Positions 11,142 to 23,200 of a DNA stretch of 64,000 nt are shown here, piece after piece. The position numbers were made by a program, and so were the translations under genes. A model generated the notes under the pieces. The model had not been told where the DNA came from. It searched no databases and saw only the letters and a list, made by a program, of their open reading frames with translations. Source of the DNA: Linepithema humile (taxonomy: Eukaryota > Arthropoda > Insecta > Hymenoptera > Formicidae); assembly GCF_040581485.1 (NCBI RefSeq), contig NC_090129.1, forward strand, positions 30,842,764-30,906,763. Direction: 5' to 3'. Numbering within the stretch: position 1 is the stretch's first letter; each line of letters opens with the position of its first letter.

Positions 11142-11935
11142 CTATTCCGTAAACGTCACTCTGCCAGTATAGCCAGTTCCTCGCAAAAATTTTACATACT
11201 GCTGCATACTGTGTCCACATCTACGTTCGCATTCTACTTTATGTTCAAAATTATTTTTATTTCCATTACAACCCCTATATATAAAACTTTCACAGCGTCT
11301 CGTAATCTCATTATACCACCATCTCGGTAGATTTTCATCGCAAGAACCTTCGTTATACGGAAGAGCACACACTGTAAAAAATATACATTGTACAAAAACT
11401 TAAATCATACATATAGTAAACTAAAAGCATATAGTAAACCGTAAAAACAATACATATCAATTTATATACAGTAAAACATATATTTATTATGATAAAATTA
11501 AACTGATAACTTCGTATTTTTGCAATTTACGGCAATTTGTGATAATTATATATATCAATTAAATAACAATTTTAATTTTCTATATTACATGAAAAGTATT
11601 ATAATAGCAAATATAATAAAAGATTACTGTGCGTCACTAGCGGATCCTGATGTCGATAATAGGGGGGGTTTTGACCTGCTTTAATGCATTTTTCACCAAG
11701 ATTTTGTAAACGGATCCAGCAAAATTAATTTTTTTTAACTTGGAAGGAAGGGATTTAATCCCCCCCCCCCCCAGGATCCGCCAGTGCTGTGCGTGTTCAA
11801 TATGAGAATAATAAAACACTTACAAGTTTCGTCAAAAGCTATTCTAGTTCTTTTTCTCATACTTATTGTTAGTGTCTCAAGCGTCAAAATACTGAAGGTA
11901 ATAAGTACGAATAACAAGTTTGTTTTGAAACTCAT
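11142..11935 (-). CDS. Secreted single-domain Kunitz/BPTI-type protein (copy B, intact)
   Basis: Join 11935-11824 and 11371-11142. Exon 1 encodes Met, a short Lys-containing N-region and a hydrophobic stretch (LLFVLITFSIL, residues 7-17) typical of a signal peptide. Donor GTAAGT and acceptor TTTTTTACAG join in frame. Exon 2 gives one Kunitz domain with the family's six cysteines in the spacing C-8-C-15-C-7-C-12-C-3-C, followed by a basic tail of about 24 residues. The total is about 113 residues. The residue after the second Cys (the P1 contact in inhibitory members) is Asp, and the usual YGGC is YRGC. Trypsin-type inhibition is therefore doubtful; the role may be another protease, defence, secretion or a channel-directed peptide. 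A MITE lies in the intron. Minus-strand AATAAA at 11045-11040 is a possible polyadenylation signal. Confidence 0.8.
11635..11786. mobile_element. hAT-like MITE, copy B (152 bp)
   Basis: Same element and site as in copy A, with 8-bp target duplication CTGTGCGT at 11627-11634 and 11787-11794 and CACTAGCGGATCC-type inverted termini. It differs from copy A mainly in a longer C-run near the right end and scattered substitutions. Confidence 0.8.
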
Positions 11936-12330
11936 CTTCTTGTCTTGTTTGAATTTCTAGCAGTTACAACCAGTATATTGACCAATATGATATCTCTTTT
12001 TCTGAAAATTTTATTATCAATAATTATTATACGTACTGATCTGAAATTACAGAAATTTAATTTTAGTCATATCACCATATATAAAGATTAATGTTCTAAC
12101 AAGTAAATCATAAAATCCAATCTGATTTATGTACACGATTATGTATGTACATACATGAATTTATATATAAGTTGTTTCAATAGATAACGTAATTCATCTA
12201 TTCTCTACAATATAATTTTAAATCGTAAAATCAGCACTGTTCATTATTTATCACATGCATGCATATAGCACAAAAAAAAGAAATATAGCTTTGTAAAAGA
12301 AATATGAATAAGATTGTAAAATACTCACGA

Positions 12331-13043
12331 CTTTTTCTTCGATACGTTTATTATGCAAAAAGAGTGCCGCAAAAAGAGTGCCGCAAAATTGATTGTGTCT
12401 ATTAGTCTTATTTGTTTGAATAATTATTTGGTACCGTCACGATTAAAACATAAGCTAATCATAGTGTGAAAAATTTTTGTGTTATAGTTACGATGCGTGT
12501 ATGAGTATAAAACACGAAAGAAATCATTGATGCATAAAATTTGCTTACAAAAAAGCAAAATTTAAATAACTTATATTAAATAATTTCAAGTCTAATTAAA
12601 TAGTAAAATTTAATTTTATGATAAAGTTAATTGAAGGTTACTTACCAAGTTTTGATAGATTTCTTTTCCTAAGAAGAATCGAGTTCGATATAGTTAAATG
12701 TTCAAACAAATCGCGAGAAACGTTATTGTGATCAGCTAAACGACAACGATATGAAGGATCGCGATCGATCCTTCGTCGATCCCGAAATCCCCGTTTTAGA
12801 ATCGTAGAGCCTGCGCATTGTCTGCTAATAACGCGGGATGAGAGTGGGTGATAAATTGCGAATATCATTGTTGTGATATATCGTGTGGTAAGGCTTCAAA
12901 AGGACTAACAATGAAATTTTTCACACTATGATTAGCTTATGTTTTAATTGCGACGATTCCAAATAATTATTCGAACAAATAAAACTATAGACACAATCAA
13001 TTTTGCGGCACCTTTTTGCATGATAAACATATCGAAGAAAAAG
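12331..13043. mobile_element. Foldback element with inverted arms, copy B
   Basis: Inverted arms run from CTTTTTCTTCGATA at 12331 to the complementary TATCGAAGAAAAAG ending at 13043. The match between arm tips is cleaner than in copy A. The interior contains the exon-like ORF at 12646-12868. No transposase is visible. Confidence 0.6.
12646..12868 (-). CDS. Exon-like ORF inside foldback element, copy B (unrecognised)
   Basis: ATG at 12868, 74 codons plus one base, ending at a GTAAGT donor after 12646. It is the counterpart of 7251-7473 and differs by one amino acid (Glu for Gly). It lies between the Kunitz gene (same strand, downstream) and the NDUFB6 promoter (divergent). It could be a leader exon of the Kunitz transcript or a captured fragment; I do not recognise the protein. 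Confidence 0.3.
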
Positions 13044-13284
13044 GAAAAACAATGGGAATAAAAGAAGCAATTGAGCAATTTTTCTATAATAACAGATTTT
13101 AAAGAAAATAACTATAAATAAGATTATTTGCTAAGTAAACAGTAGTGACTATTTTTATGTAATAACATTATTAATATTTATTAATTATGTAGAGCAATTA
13201 AAGAGTAATTTTTTATATTTTAACATAATTACTTTCATTTTATTTAAGCACCAACTTATTACTAATTAAATCTTTGCGCCTATT

Positions 13285-13459
13285 TGAGAAGATGAAGCTT
13301 TTCGCTCTTCATGGAAGATGGCGCGAAGTGAAACTTCCTACAATTTCTTTTATGTGTAGTAGGTGACATGTGTGATGTAACAGCAGCATTTAACCTTGCG
13401 TTCAACTAAAGAATTGGTGTTTATAAAATTCTAGGACTCGCTTAATTAACAGCAAAATC
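13285..13459 (+). promoter_or_regulatory. NDUFB6: NDUFB6 promoter / 5' UTR region
   Basis: This is the sequence immediately upstream of the NDUFB6 start codon, conserved in copy A. It includes a small hairpin-like GAAGATGAAGC...GCTCTTCATGG and an AAGATGGCGCGAAG motif at about 13315-13328. No TATA box is evident at a fixed distance, as is common for housekeeping genes. The limits are approximate. Confidence 0.4.
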
Positions 13460-14529
13460 ATGGCGCGGTATGATATCTTTTTAATTATATTTATCAAGTT
13501 TTATATTCTGTAATATATATCACAGAATGGAATAATAACATACATCAACAATAACAAATTTTGACATGTACTAATCTGGTGCATGTTATAGTTTTTATAT
13601 GTTATGAAAATTCCTTAGTTTTCATTCTAAAAGAAAGTTTATCACAGTAGATTAGCTTTATAATAAAATATTATTTATTTCTATAAATTTTTTTGTTATC
13701 CAAGAAACCAGGTAACTAATGCCCACACAATATAATCTTTTCATTTTATTTTGACTATCTATTCATATTATTTAAAAAAGTGAAGGTTTATATGTTAGAG
13801 TTGTTTATTATTAGCCATAGTTTTACATGACTATCGTTAAAATTTAATTTGTTATTTCAGAGTACCAGAAGTTGTGAAAAATTTGGCCACAGATGGAGAG
13901 AGGCCCATGAACATAGAACGGCGTGTGGCCCGTGAGAGAGAACGGATGTTGGGAATGACAGACGAAGAGCGAGTTTGGAGAAAGAAATGGTTGGACGCTC
14001 AGAAACTTGCTCCAGAGGAGCCGATAATGCCAAAGGGTTATTACGAACAAATGTACAATCCAATCAGAAGATTTTACAAGGCGCCTATGAACAAGTTTCA
14101 AAATATGTTGGAGCCACTTATGGTAATGATGCAAACGTAACAAGAAGAATTCATTTAATAGCATTTCTGGTATATAAAAATAACTAATTTCTGTTTTTAT
14201 AGGGTTATACGGCAGCATATGTGACTCGACATATTATATCAAAATCAGCGATGGGTCTTTTTGGAATTTATTGTATTTACTATCATCTGAAGTATAACAG
14301 AATGGTATGTTAATAGAAATCTCTATTTTCAACATATCAAATGAACTACTTTTATTATAAGACACTGTATATATTGTTTGATTTTCCTCAGAATTGGACG
14401 AGATACGGTGGATGGAAAATAACCGTGTCGAGACCAAAGATGTACTCAGATAATAAGGATCTGTCTGTTCTGTATAAAACAAAGGGTAATCAATTCTACG
14501 TGAATGGTTTTGACAAGTCTCCCATATAA
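13460..14529 (+). CDS. NDUFB6: NADH dehydrogenase (ubiquinone) 1 beta subcomplex subunit 6 (complex I B17)
   Basis: Accessory subunit of mitochondrial respiratory complex I, in the membrane arm. Join 13460-13467, 13861-14122, 14203-14304, 14392-14529: 510 nt, 169 residues, close to the insect B17 length as I recall it. Exon 1 is only ATGGCGCG; its two spare bases join exon 2 in frame (Met-Ala-Arg-Val-Pro). Family features are the N-terminal RPMNIERRVARERE segment, then GMTDEERVWRKKWL, NPIRRFY, one hydrophobic membrane segment in exon 3 (GLFGIYCIYYHLKY) and NWTRYGGW at the start of exon 4. All introns have GT-AG ends. AATAAA signals follow at 14572-14577 and 14590-14595. Exon 1 and its promoter are duplicated 5.4 kb upstream. 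EXOSC7 starts 0.7 kb downstream on the same strand. Confidence 0.93.
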
Positions 14530-15212
14530 ATTTTTAAAACGCGCAATCTTTGTTATATAGTATTTAACATCAATAAATGTAATTAGAATAATAAATACGA
14601 TGTTAATAAACATCATTAGTTATAAATACAACATTATCTATTTTCTGAAATTAAGCCAACATATTATTTTGACAAGAAATAAAACAGTCTACATTAAATT
14701 GCCATAAAATTTCTGAAATCAACATCATTTTGTAGAAGTAATGCAAATTAAATTTGTGTATGGTGGTACAAATTCAAAAATATTTTTTCTGCATATTTTA
14801 TATTGATTTTTATCGTTAATAGATATTTTGGATTGTTTAGAGTTTTTTTAGAACTACACAGATTAAATTTAGTTTATAAATAAATAAGAAGTATTTATTG
14901 ATTGTCAATAAAATTAATATTAAATCTATACCTCTACCTAAAATTATTTAGAAAAATAGAAACAGGAAAAAATATTTAATCAATATATAGTGTATTTATT
15001 TTTTTTACTATATAATCCTCAAAAGGAATGCTTAAAGGGAAGTATCCAGAAGTATCTCAAAAATATAACCTCTTTTCATAGTTCAAGATGGTTCAGCACG
15101 TGTTACTACGTTATGACGCTCTGTGTTTAGCGTCAAATATTCGTTGTCTATAACTGTTTAAATTAATATAAAATCAACGTATCTTCTTTCGCTAAAAATT
15201 AATCTCATCAGA
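14530..15212. other. NDUFB6-EXOSC7 intergenic region
   Basis: 683 bp of AT-rich DNA holding the NDUFB6 3' UTR with its AATAAA signals and, near the right end, the EXOSC7 5' region. Nothing else is recognisable. Confidence 0.6.
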
Positions 15213-17297
15213 ATGGCTGAAACTCCTTTGAGTTTAGGCGAAAAGACATTTATTTTTCACGGAGTTGATGTAAGTAGGCTTGACAGTGATGCACATCCAA
15301 TTGTTTTTGACAATCATTAATTTCGAAAGAATTTATGAATATTTCCAGTGCCTAAAATTGAACAAAATTTACTTTTTAACATTTTGGACCATTTTTTTCT
15401 TTAAAATATAATATTTTCATACATCATAGTAAAGTTCTAGGCATGCCAAATAATATGATATAAAATTCTAAAGTATAAAAAAAAGTAACAATAAAGTATA
15501 CATATTAATGTTACAATATATATTTTATTTATTTTTACGCCTTAAAATCTCATGCCTTAGAATATCATGTCATTTGGTAAGCTTAAAACTTTATTGTAAT
15601 GCATTAAAATCTTGTATCTTATTGTTAGAATTTTAGATTCTTTCTTTATTTATTTATTTATTTATTTTTTAAATATAAGATTTGAATACACATAGAGAAA
15701 ATGTAAATTATAAATTGCTAGGCCTACCAATTTTTATAGTATAAGATCCAATCTAATATAATAAATGAAATATAAGTGCGTTTTAACATTGTAGATCATT
15801 TCTATAAAATTCTAGCATTTCTTATGCCTTATAATAATTAATATGTTACTTTCAGCTTGATCTCAGAAATGATGGTCGATCTAGGTGCCAGTATCGTTCA
15901 CTTGAGATTGAAACCAGGCTGATGCAGCATGCGCATGGATCAGCCAGATTACGCATAGGCAATATCACGGATGTGTTAGTCGGTGTGAAACTAGAAATAG
16001 ACACACCGTATGCCGAAAAACCAGAGGAAGGCAAATTGGATTTTTTTGTAGACTGGTATGCATTTCAGACTTGGATATACAAATATATAATGAGTACCTG
16101 TTATTATGAATAAAATTGATATTAAAAGAACTCATGCTTAACACTGTTTTAAAAACAGATATATATATTTAGTATAATTTTTATTCGTTTAATATATTAT
16201 TTGACTTAATTGAATTTTATTTATCAATTAATATCCAGTATCACGTGTTTGTCATCTTTTTCAGCTCAGCTAATGCTACACCTGAGTTTGAAGGCAAAGG
16301 CGGAGATGATCTGGCAACTGAGATAAGCAACATTCTTTCCATGGCTTATCAGACACCGAGTGTTTTTGATCTGAGGCAGTTGTGTATATTACCGAATCAA
16401 AAATGTTGGAAAATGTACGTGGACATTTTGGTAAGTGTTTTCATATGACAAGGCACTGCTTAAAAAATTTACTTCATTGTACTTTTGTCCTTTCAGATTC
16501 TTCAATGCGGTGGAAATTTATTTGATGCTGTGGGCGCAGCTGTGAAGGCGGCACTGCATAACACTGAAATTCCCAAAGTGATTGCAGCAATGCTGGACGG
16601 TGGTACATCGGATATTCAGATATCGGATGACCTTTACGACTGTGTCAAACTGGATGTCACGAATTATCCGGTAATAGTGACAGTATGCAAGGTGTGTATT
16701 AATTCTGATTTTTTTTAAGTGTCTCTGTTCCTTGAATATTAAATTTATTGTCTTTGCTGTTTTAATATGCGTTTATCTAAAGAGACAAATTATTTAAACA
16801 GATATAAGATACTTGTGTAAAAATTATACGATTGCTCTTTGTTTTATTTTTACAATCTAAACTTTAATAATTGTCGCCGATTAAGATGCAATGTTTAACC
16901 AGTAGAAATCAGCTATTTGGTTGAAAAGGAATAATAACTCCTTTCTCGAACAGATTGGAGACAACTTCGTGATAGATCCAACGCTGGAAGAGGAGTCGTG
17001 CAGTGCCGCTGGTCTCGTCATGTCCGTGGCGCCGAACGGCAGGGTGACCTCTATGGTCAAGCTGGGATGCAGCAGCTTACTGCCCAACACCTTGATTAAG
17101 ATGTTGCAAGTAATAACAATCGATTGATCGCTACATATCGCGTTTAAAGAATTATGCAGGCTGCAATCTGAATTTTCGATTTTACATTTTAGACGGGGAA
17201 GGATATCGGTCTCAAGCTAAATGAAGCTCTCATGAAAGGACTAAAAGAGGAAGATAAGCTCGGTCGATCAAAGCCCATATTCGGCTTTCTCAGATAA
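15213..17297 (+). CDS. EXOSC7: Exosome complex component RRP42 (EXOSC7)
   Basis: Subunit of the hexameric RNase PH-like ring of the eukaryotic RNA exosome, which processes and degrades RNA 3' to 5' in nucleus and cytoplasm. In animals the ring is catalytically inactive and threads RNA to associated nucleases. Join 15213-15269, 15856-16055, 16265-16430, 16497-16691, 16954-17109, 17193-17297: 879 nt, 292 residues, against 291 in human as I recall it. All junctions keep frame with GT-AG ends. Family landmarks are EKTFIFHGVD, LDLRNDGRSR (RNase PH N-terminal signature), GSARLRIGNITDVLVGVK, EGKLDFFVDCSANATPEFEG, GGDDLATEI, CGGNLFDAVGAAVKAAL and a second-domain DPTLEEESCS. The start is the first ATG in the exon with an in-frame family N-terminus. 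The gene ends convergent with the distant PMCA gene. Confidence 0.95.
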
Positions 17298-20171
17298 TAT
17301 GCGTATGATATGTGTTTGTAATGGACTCTAAAAAGTACAAATATATATTTTTTTTTAATTTCAGATTGGAAATCTCAATGCCGGTGTAATACTTTTCTTC
17401 TTTAATTGTAATTGCTAACGACGCAGCATTCCTCAAACTCCTTCCTGTCGCAGAATCCTTCCAGCACTGATTAAATCCTGCGGAGCTGGCAGCGGTGCAC
17501 ATACCACTGCATGTACTTTTATTAAATTATACGTTTTTTATGTTTGTTGCAAGCTCGCGGTACAGAACCGCTGCTGTCCTTAAAAAGAAGTATTCGTAAA
17601 CGTATTACGAGCAGTGTGTGTATGTGTGTGTGTGTGTGTCTGTGTATATGTATGGTAGTAAAGCAATGAATTATTGAAATAATGATACCAGAACCACATA
17701 GATGTGGGTTTTAACTATGTACTATTATTTTTAATTCAATCATTGTCCCGTTGTCTAATCCGGGTAAGTACATAAAAATCCTTTAAAACCTCGAGAATTT
17801 CGAACTTCGAAGTTTTCCTTGTAGCAGCGCTCATTTGCCGACTTTGCGTGGCGTTCTTATTATTATTATTTTTTTTTTTCTTTTATACAGAAACGTTGCG
17901 GCGCGTTTCGTCCCAGCGACGCACAAAATATTTAGCAATTCATGCATTGCGAGCGAATCATCTTCGTTCGCTGTCGTCTACAATCGAATGCACAATAGTC
18001 AAAGTCGATAAATGACGCGCGTGCTCGCGATTGAAAATGGTTTGCTCAGCAAATATACAGAAAGTAACACTTTGTCGTCCACAAGAGTTAACATTGAGAA
18101 AAATAACTTCTTACACGATATTATTTCAATAGCATTTCTTTGTTTTTTTTCCTTTTTTTCTCTTTTTTTTCATGTTACGGTAGGATATCTTTACGACTGT
18201 ATAAATATCCTCCATGAAGTCAGTTCGTTATATAATGAGCATTCGAAGGGGGGAAGGGGGGGTAAATTCGCACGAAGCTCGAGCTGTGATAACGAAATCG
18301 GTTCTTTTTTTTTCTTAACGATCCTTAAAGAGAGTGGCTATTACAATGATTATGTTGAAAGTAGTGCTGAAAGTAGTGAAAGATATCTTTCTTCTTTTTT
18401 AGTCTCTTATAAATATTCTGTTCTTATACACAGTATAGTATTTTGTTCTTCTTTCTTTTGCGAACCTGTTATAGTTTGTACAGAGGTCCTGGGTATAAGT
18501 AACTCTTACAAGATAATAGTTAGAATCGTTCTCTAGCGTGTAGTCGTGTGTGTAGTTACAAGTTTTCGTCATATATATATATATATATATATATATACTT
18601 ATACATATATATATATGTATATCTAATATCATTGTTGCGCCCGAGCAATTTCTCGGACGACCGGTTTAGCTAGCGATGACACCGTCGAGCGACGTGTAGG
18701 AGCTTCTCTCTCTCACACACACACTCTCTCTGTCTCTCGTTCGCAGCTTAAAAACAATTCAACGTGGCGAGGATCGATAGATCGCATCTTCGCGCGGCCA
18801 CCAACGCGAAATCACTCTCGCGTATAAAATGGCGTTGAAGATATGAGTGTCTGTCATTGCAGCGGTGTGCATTGCACGACACAATTAAGTCATAAATGGA
18901 TTAATTTAAGTACGAGGCATTGATGAAGTCTTATGAACGAAATCTCGAGTTTTCAAAAATTACTCGCAAGACTTAAAAGACCGGTTGAAGATTCCGCAAG
19001 TTCGGGCATGCGTATAATCGTTCTGCAGAAAAATAGAAGAATCTCATCAATGTGAAATTCATTGCTCGATCTCAGAGAAGTTGACTTCAAACTCGCAATT
19101 TTCGATTTACAATGAAAAATATTTCTTTGTTTTATTAACTGCATTTATTAATTGTGGAGAGAACTTGCAACCTTATAAAATAAAGTTTCCTCTTATGCGC
19201 GAAATAAGAACGTTATTGAAAAAAAATTCTTTTTCTCCTAAAAAGTAAGTTGTTCGTGCACTTCCAAGAAAATGACTCAATTGCGCCGCTTACGAACGCA
19301 TCCGAATTCGCGACTTGCAAGCACAGCTTGCGCGTTAGATCGATAGATCTTGTCGGAGATCTACGACGGAGGAGGAGCACTTACGTACACATATAAGTAA
19401 CCGCGGGAATTTGTGTCCAAGATTATACCGTACTCGGCATTCTCTCGTCGCTTCTGTTACATTTTTACATTATCTACCGCGTCTCGGAGCTTGTTCAATA
19501 AATAACAAATAAGGATCGACAACTCGGAACACTATCTCATCTTTTCGTATTAATTACAAACTAAATCTTAAGCTACGCTAAGTGAACTCGCAGATGACTA
19601 TCGTCGTCAAACACGTTGTGTTTATTAACACGTTGATTCCGCACGGAACTAGGATGTTTTGGCGGAACTGAAGAGCGTGGTGTCCCTGGAGAAATCAGAC
19701 GACTTTTCGTTAAGTAGCGCCAGAGATCGCAACAACGCGATACGGCAATCAACGTGTCAATCGTCTACCGTTTTATAAATAGAAGCTTAGATGAACCTGA
19801 ACCACGAATTAAAAGCGATTACTTGCATCGATCGCTTCATGAAGATCAATCGCTATCCTAAATCGCAATTTATCAACGATTATTATGAAATTATCAACGT
19901 AAGGATAATTATATATCGAGGAAAAAGTTACTTTTATTTATGTATACCGCGCGCATGTACATAGACATATATACAGAGTCTCTCGGGAATTGCGCGTTCT
20001 CTGGCATCGAAATGCAGTCGAATTTTTGCGAGTCGACTGAACTCTCTGGTCTTTTTGATTTGCAATATTAAATAATTCTGGCGCGAGTGGGCTTCTAAAT
20101 AAATAACCGTCAAGATTCATCGAACGTTCATTGAACAACAAGATTTATGTATATTATAATGTATATGTACA

Positions 20172-20173
20172 CA

Positions 20174-20230
<57 letters not shown>
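20172..20230. repeat. (CT)n microsatellite
   Basis: Nearly pure CT repeat, about 29 units, with one TTT interruption near its start. Confidence 0.95.
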
Positions 20231-20233
<3 letters not shown>

Positions 20234-23200
20234 AAGCCTGGTTCGCCAAAATCCTTTAATTTTCGACGTAGATAACGGCGTGATTAACGACGTCTCGAGA
20301 CGACCGACTGTTTTCAAACGAGACGTGCGACTTCTGAGATACTCCATATATATACAAAATCACTCATTTTAATGAATGCCGTAAAATATCTCCTAAATTA
20401 AGCATTGACACGACACGCATTGTATCTTTCGCCCCAATAAAAGTATTATCTGGAAAAAAAAGGTGGATCGATCCAGAGACGAGAAATATTTTACCGCATT
20501 AATTATAACGGGACAACTGTTGTGTGTATATATATATAATTCATATTTATAATCGTATTTATATTTATATTTGCATTTGTGTTTGTATTTATATATATAT
20601 ATATTTTTTTTTTTATGTTCATATGTTCGTATGTTCATATATTTATATATTTATATGTTCATATTTATATTTGCATTTTTATCCATATTTATACTTATAA
20701 TTAGTCTATGTATAATTCGCTATATTGTGTACAACAATGTCCGGGTAACCGTCGTTCGAGATGAAGAGACACACATTTCTCGTGTAATCTTCGCTTCCTA
20801 TATCGTGAAAACTGGACCATCAAGAAATCGGTGCATTAAGAGTGATTTCAATTTTCTTGTGCGCATCTACCACGAGAAGAATTCGAAAATTAATCGGAAA
20901 ATGAATGGCGATGGCGAACGACTACGAAGAAGAAGGAGAAGTCGATCGAAAGAGCGGAAGTGAGCGAAGCCAAAAGAGAAAAGAAACAAAAGCAAATAAT
21001 CGATTCGTATTCGCTCGACAGCTATGAATAATCGTGTACTTTATTTATTTAACGTTCAATTAGACTTTCGCAAGTTCAAAATCCACAGTATATAATTCCT
21101 CTCATGTTATTTCTACTCCATTTTGTTTTTTTTTGTTTTTTTTCGATATCCGTATTATTACAAGTGTCGCTCTTCAATTGATTGCACGTCGTGGAGAAAC
21201 AAATCCTCTTTTTTTTTTCTATTCTTTTTTTTTTAATTTTTTTTCGTCTTTATTATTAACTCTTGTCTTGCACTCGGCGAAACGTAATTGCAATAACTTC
21301 CCTAAAATTCATCACACTTTAACCGCAATAAATAATGTGTGTTACTCGCTTACTTAATTAATAAGTAGTTTTACAACCGGCGACTCTCGCTCTCTCGCCG
21401 CACGAGACGATCCCTCGCCAAATACCCCGCGAAATATACAAACAACAAAGTTTCCCGAGAGCTACAAACAGATCCTCAGCAATCGCACAGCGGGTATCCG
21501 TCACTCTGCAAAGAGCGCATACCGCGAATCACGTAGCGCGTGAACATCTCCGCCGTTCGCGCTTCCTGCCGCTAACAAGCTTTCTTACAGCTCTCTGTAC
21601 AGCTAATCCTCCCTCCTCGCTAATCCTACCCATCTTTCTCCCTTTACTCTCGCTAACAAGCACCTGACGATTTGGAGTTGAAACAGCGATCGCGATTTTT
21701 TTCTCGATCGAAGCCGCTATGAATTACTACAGAGATGCTTATGTACATCTATACATATACATATATAAGTACGGTGTGAGGTATATATGTATATATGTAC
21801 ATGTACATTAGTTCGCGCCAAATTGAGCACGTCTGGAAAGAAATCGGTCGGTTCGGTACGGCCGTCTCGATAAACTCTCGTCGGATGCTCTCGCGATATA
21901 TTGTTTCTTTTCTTCTCTGTTTATTTCCTTCAGCTGTCTTCGATCTCAAATCGCGAATCGACACCGCGGAAACGAGGTATGCGAAGTCGCACCAGGTGCG
22001 TAAGTACGCGCGTGGTTTGCTTTTGATACAATTAACGATACACACACGCAATGAAAAAAAAAAAAAAAAACAAATACCCGGCCCGCCGAGTAAACAATTA
22101 AACAATCGATACGATTAATAATATTGCACGGAGAAAAATCTACGCTACTCCTCAGTGTAACAAAACGATTATTAACATTTAATGAAGTGTGAAACCTTGT
22201 TATCGAGAGCATCGCTATATTATTCAAATTCCCCTTCATTATTTAAATTTATCATTTAATGATGTTGTCGATTTAACAATATTATTTATTAATATTATTT
22301 AAGCTCTCCCGAATTCACCCGCGCGCGTATTTACCGATCAAACGCCGGCGCAGGAGTTGATCGCTTACGGCAAATAAATTTTAAATTATGCGATTAATAC
22401 TGTACAACATTAAGACTCCTCGTGATGACTTTCTCATCGATCGAAAAAGAATCGATTCTTACTCTTCTTCGTACGCTAAGACGGTAAGACGTGCAGCGAA
22501 AAAGAGATGCGTTTCAGACCGCGAAGGATCTGTTGTTCGCGGCGAAATCGAATTCTCGCGCTGTCTCACGAGACGAGCGTCGATCGACGAAAGTAACACA
22601 CGACCGGCGCGTGTGAAATGGGATCCTGAGAGAATTGCATCCGTGTGTTCGCGATCGCGGGCGCGCGGTATTAACCCGTTGGCCCCCGGCAAGTCCGACG
22701 CAACGTGCCCGGGATTTACAACTATACTTTCTAGAGGGAAGCGTAACTAGATCTGTTTACGTACTTATAACGCGCTATTTACAAAGTCCGCCAGACAGGT
22801 TTTGTTCGAGCGAGCGAGCGAAAAGGAACATTTTTTTAACGAACGTCTGCTCGAGAGAAACGCAGCTCGGAAGAGATACACAGGACCATTATAATATTAT
22901 GCAACAACGTGCGCAGCGCGCAAACGGCACCGGCGCCAGCCGGTGGACTCGCAACGATCTCGCTGCATTCGGAAGTGGAACTATGAGGAACACCCGTACG
23001 AACGACCGCCAACGGGCCAATACCGTCGCGAGGACACCTCGTCGACGCACCGATCGGTCTCCGTCGAATTCGAAAATCTCCCAACGAACATCCGAAAATG
23101 CATCGCTCGACGTTGCACCACGTTGAAACCCGGTTGCATCTCGGGCGGGGCTCGCAGTCGCGACGACTCATCTTCCGGATAGACTGTTGTACTAGTAAGG

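Larger units (their letters stand above)
10283..13745. repeat. Segmental duplication, copy B
   Basis: Direct repeat of 4886-8360; the copy starts are 5397 bp apart. It contains the intact Kunitz gene, a MITE, a foldback element and the functional NDUFB6 promoter with first exon. The 3' flank and exon 2 of the Kunitz gene are almost identical between copies, while the Kunitz intron shows many substitutions and indels. Confidence 0.95.

Noticed and set aside
4886..13745. Duplication as a false haplotype duplication in the assembly
   Set aside because: Not excluded, but the copies differ in a clustered way, are joined by 1.9 kb of distinct DNA and lead into different flanks. I treat it as real, pending long-read depth.
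18012..18536. 174-codon plus-strand open frame after EXOSC7
   Set aside because: Phe/Ser-rich translation of T-runs, no domain, no splice or start support, and in the convergent 3' region.
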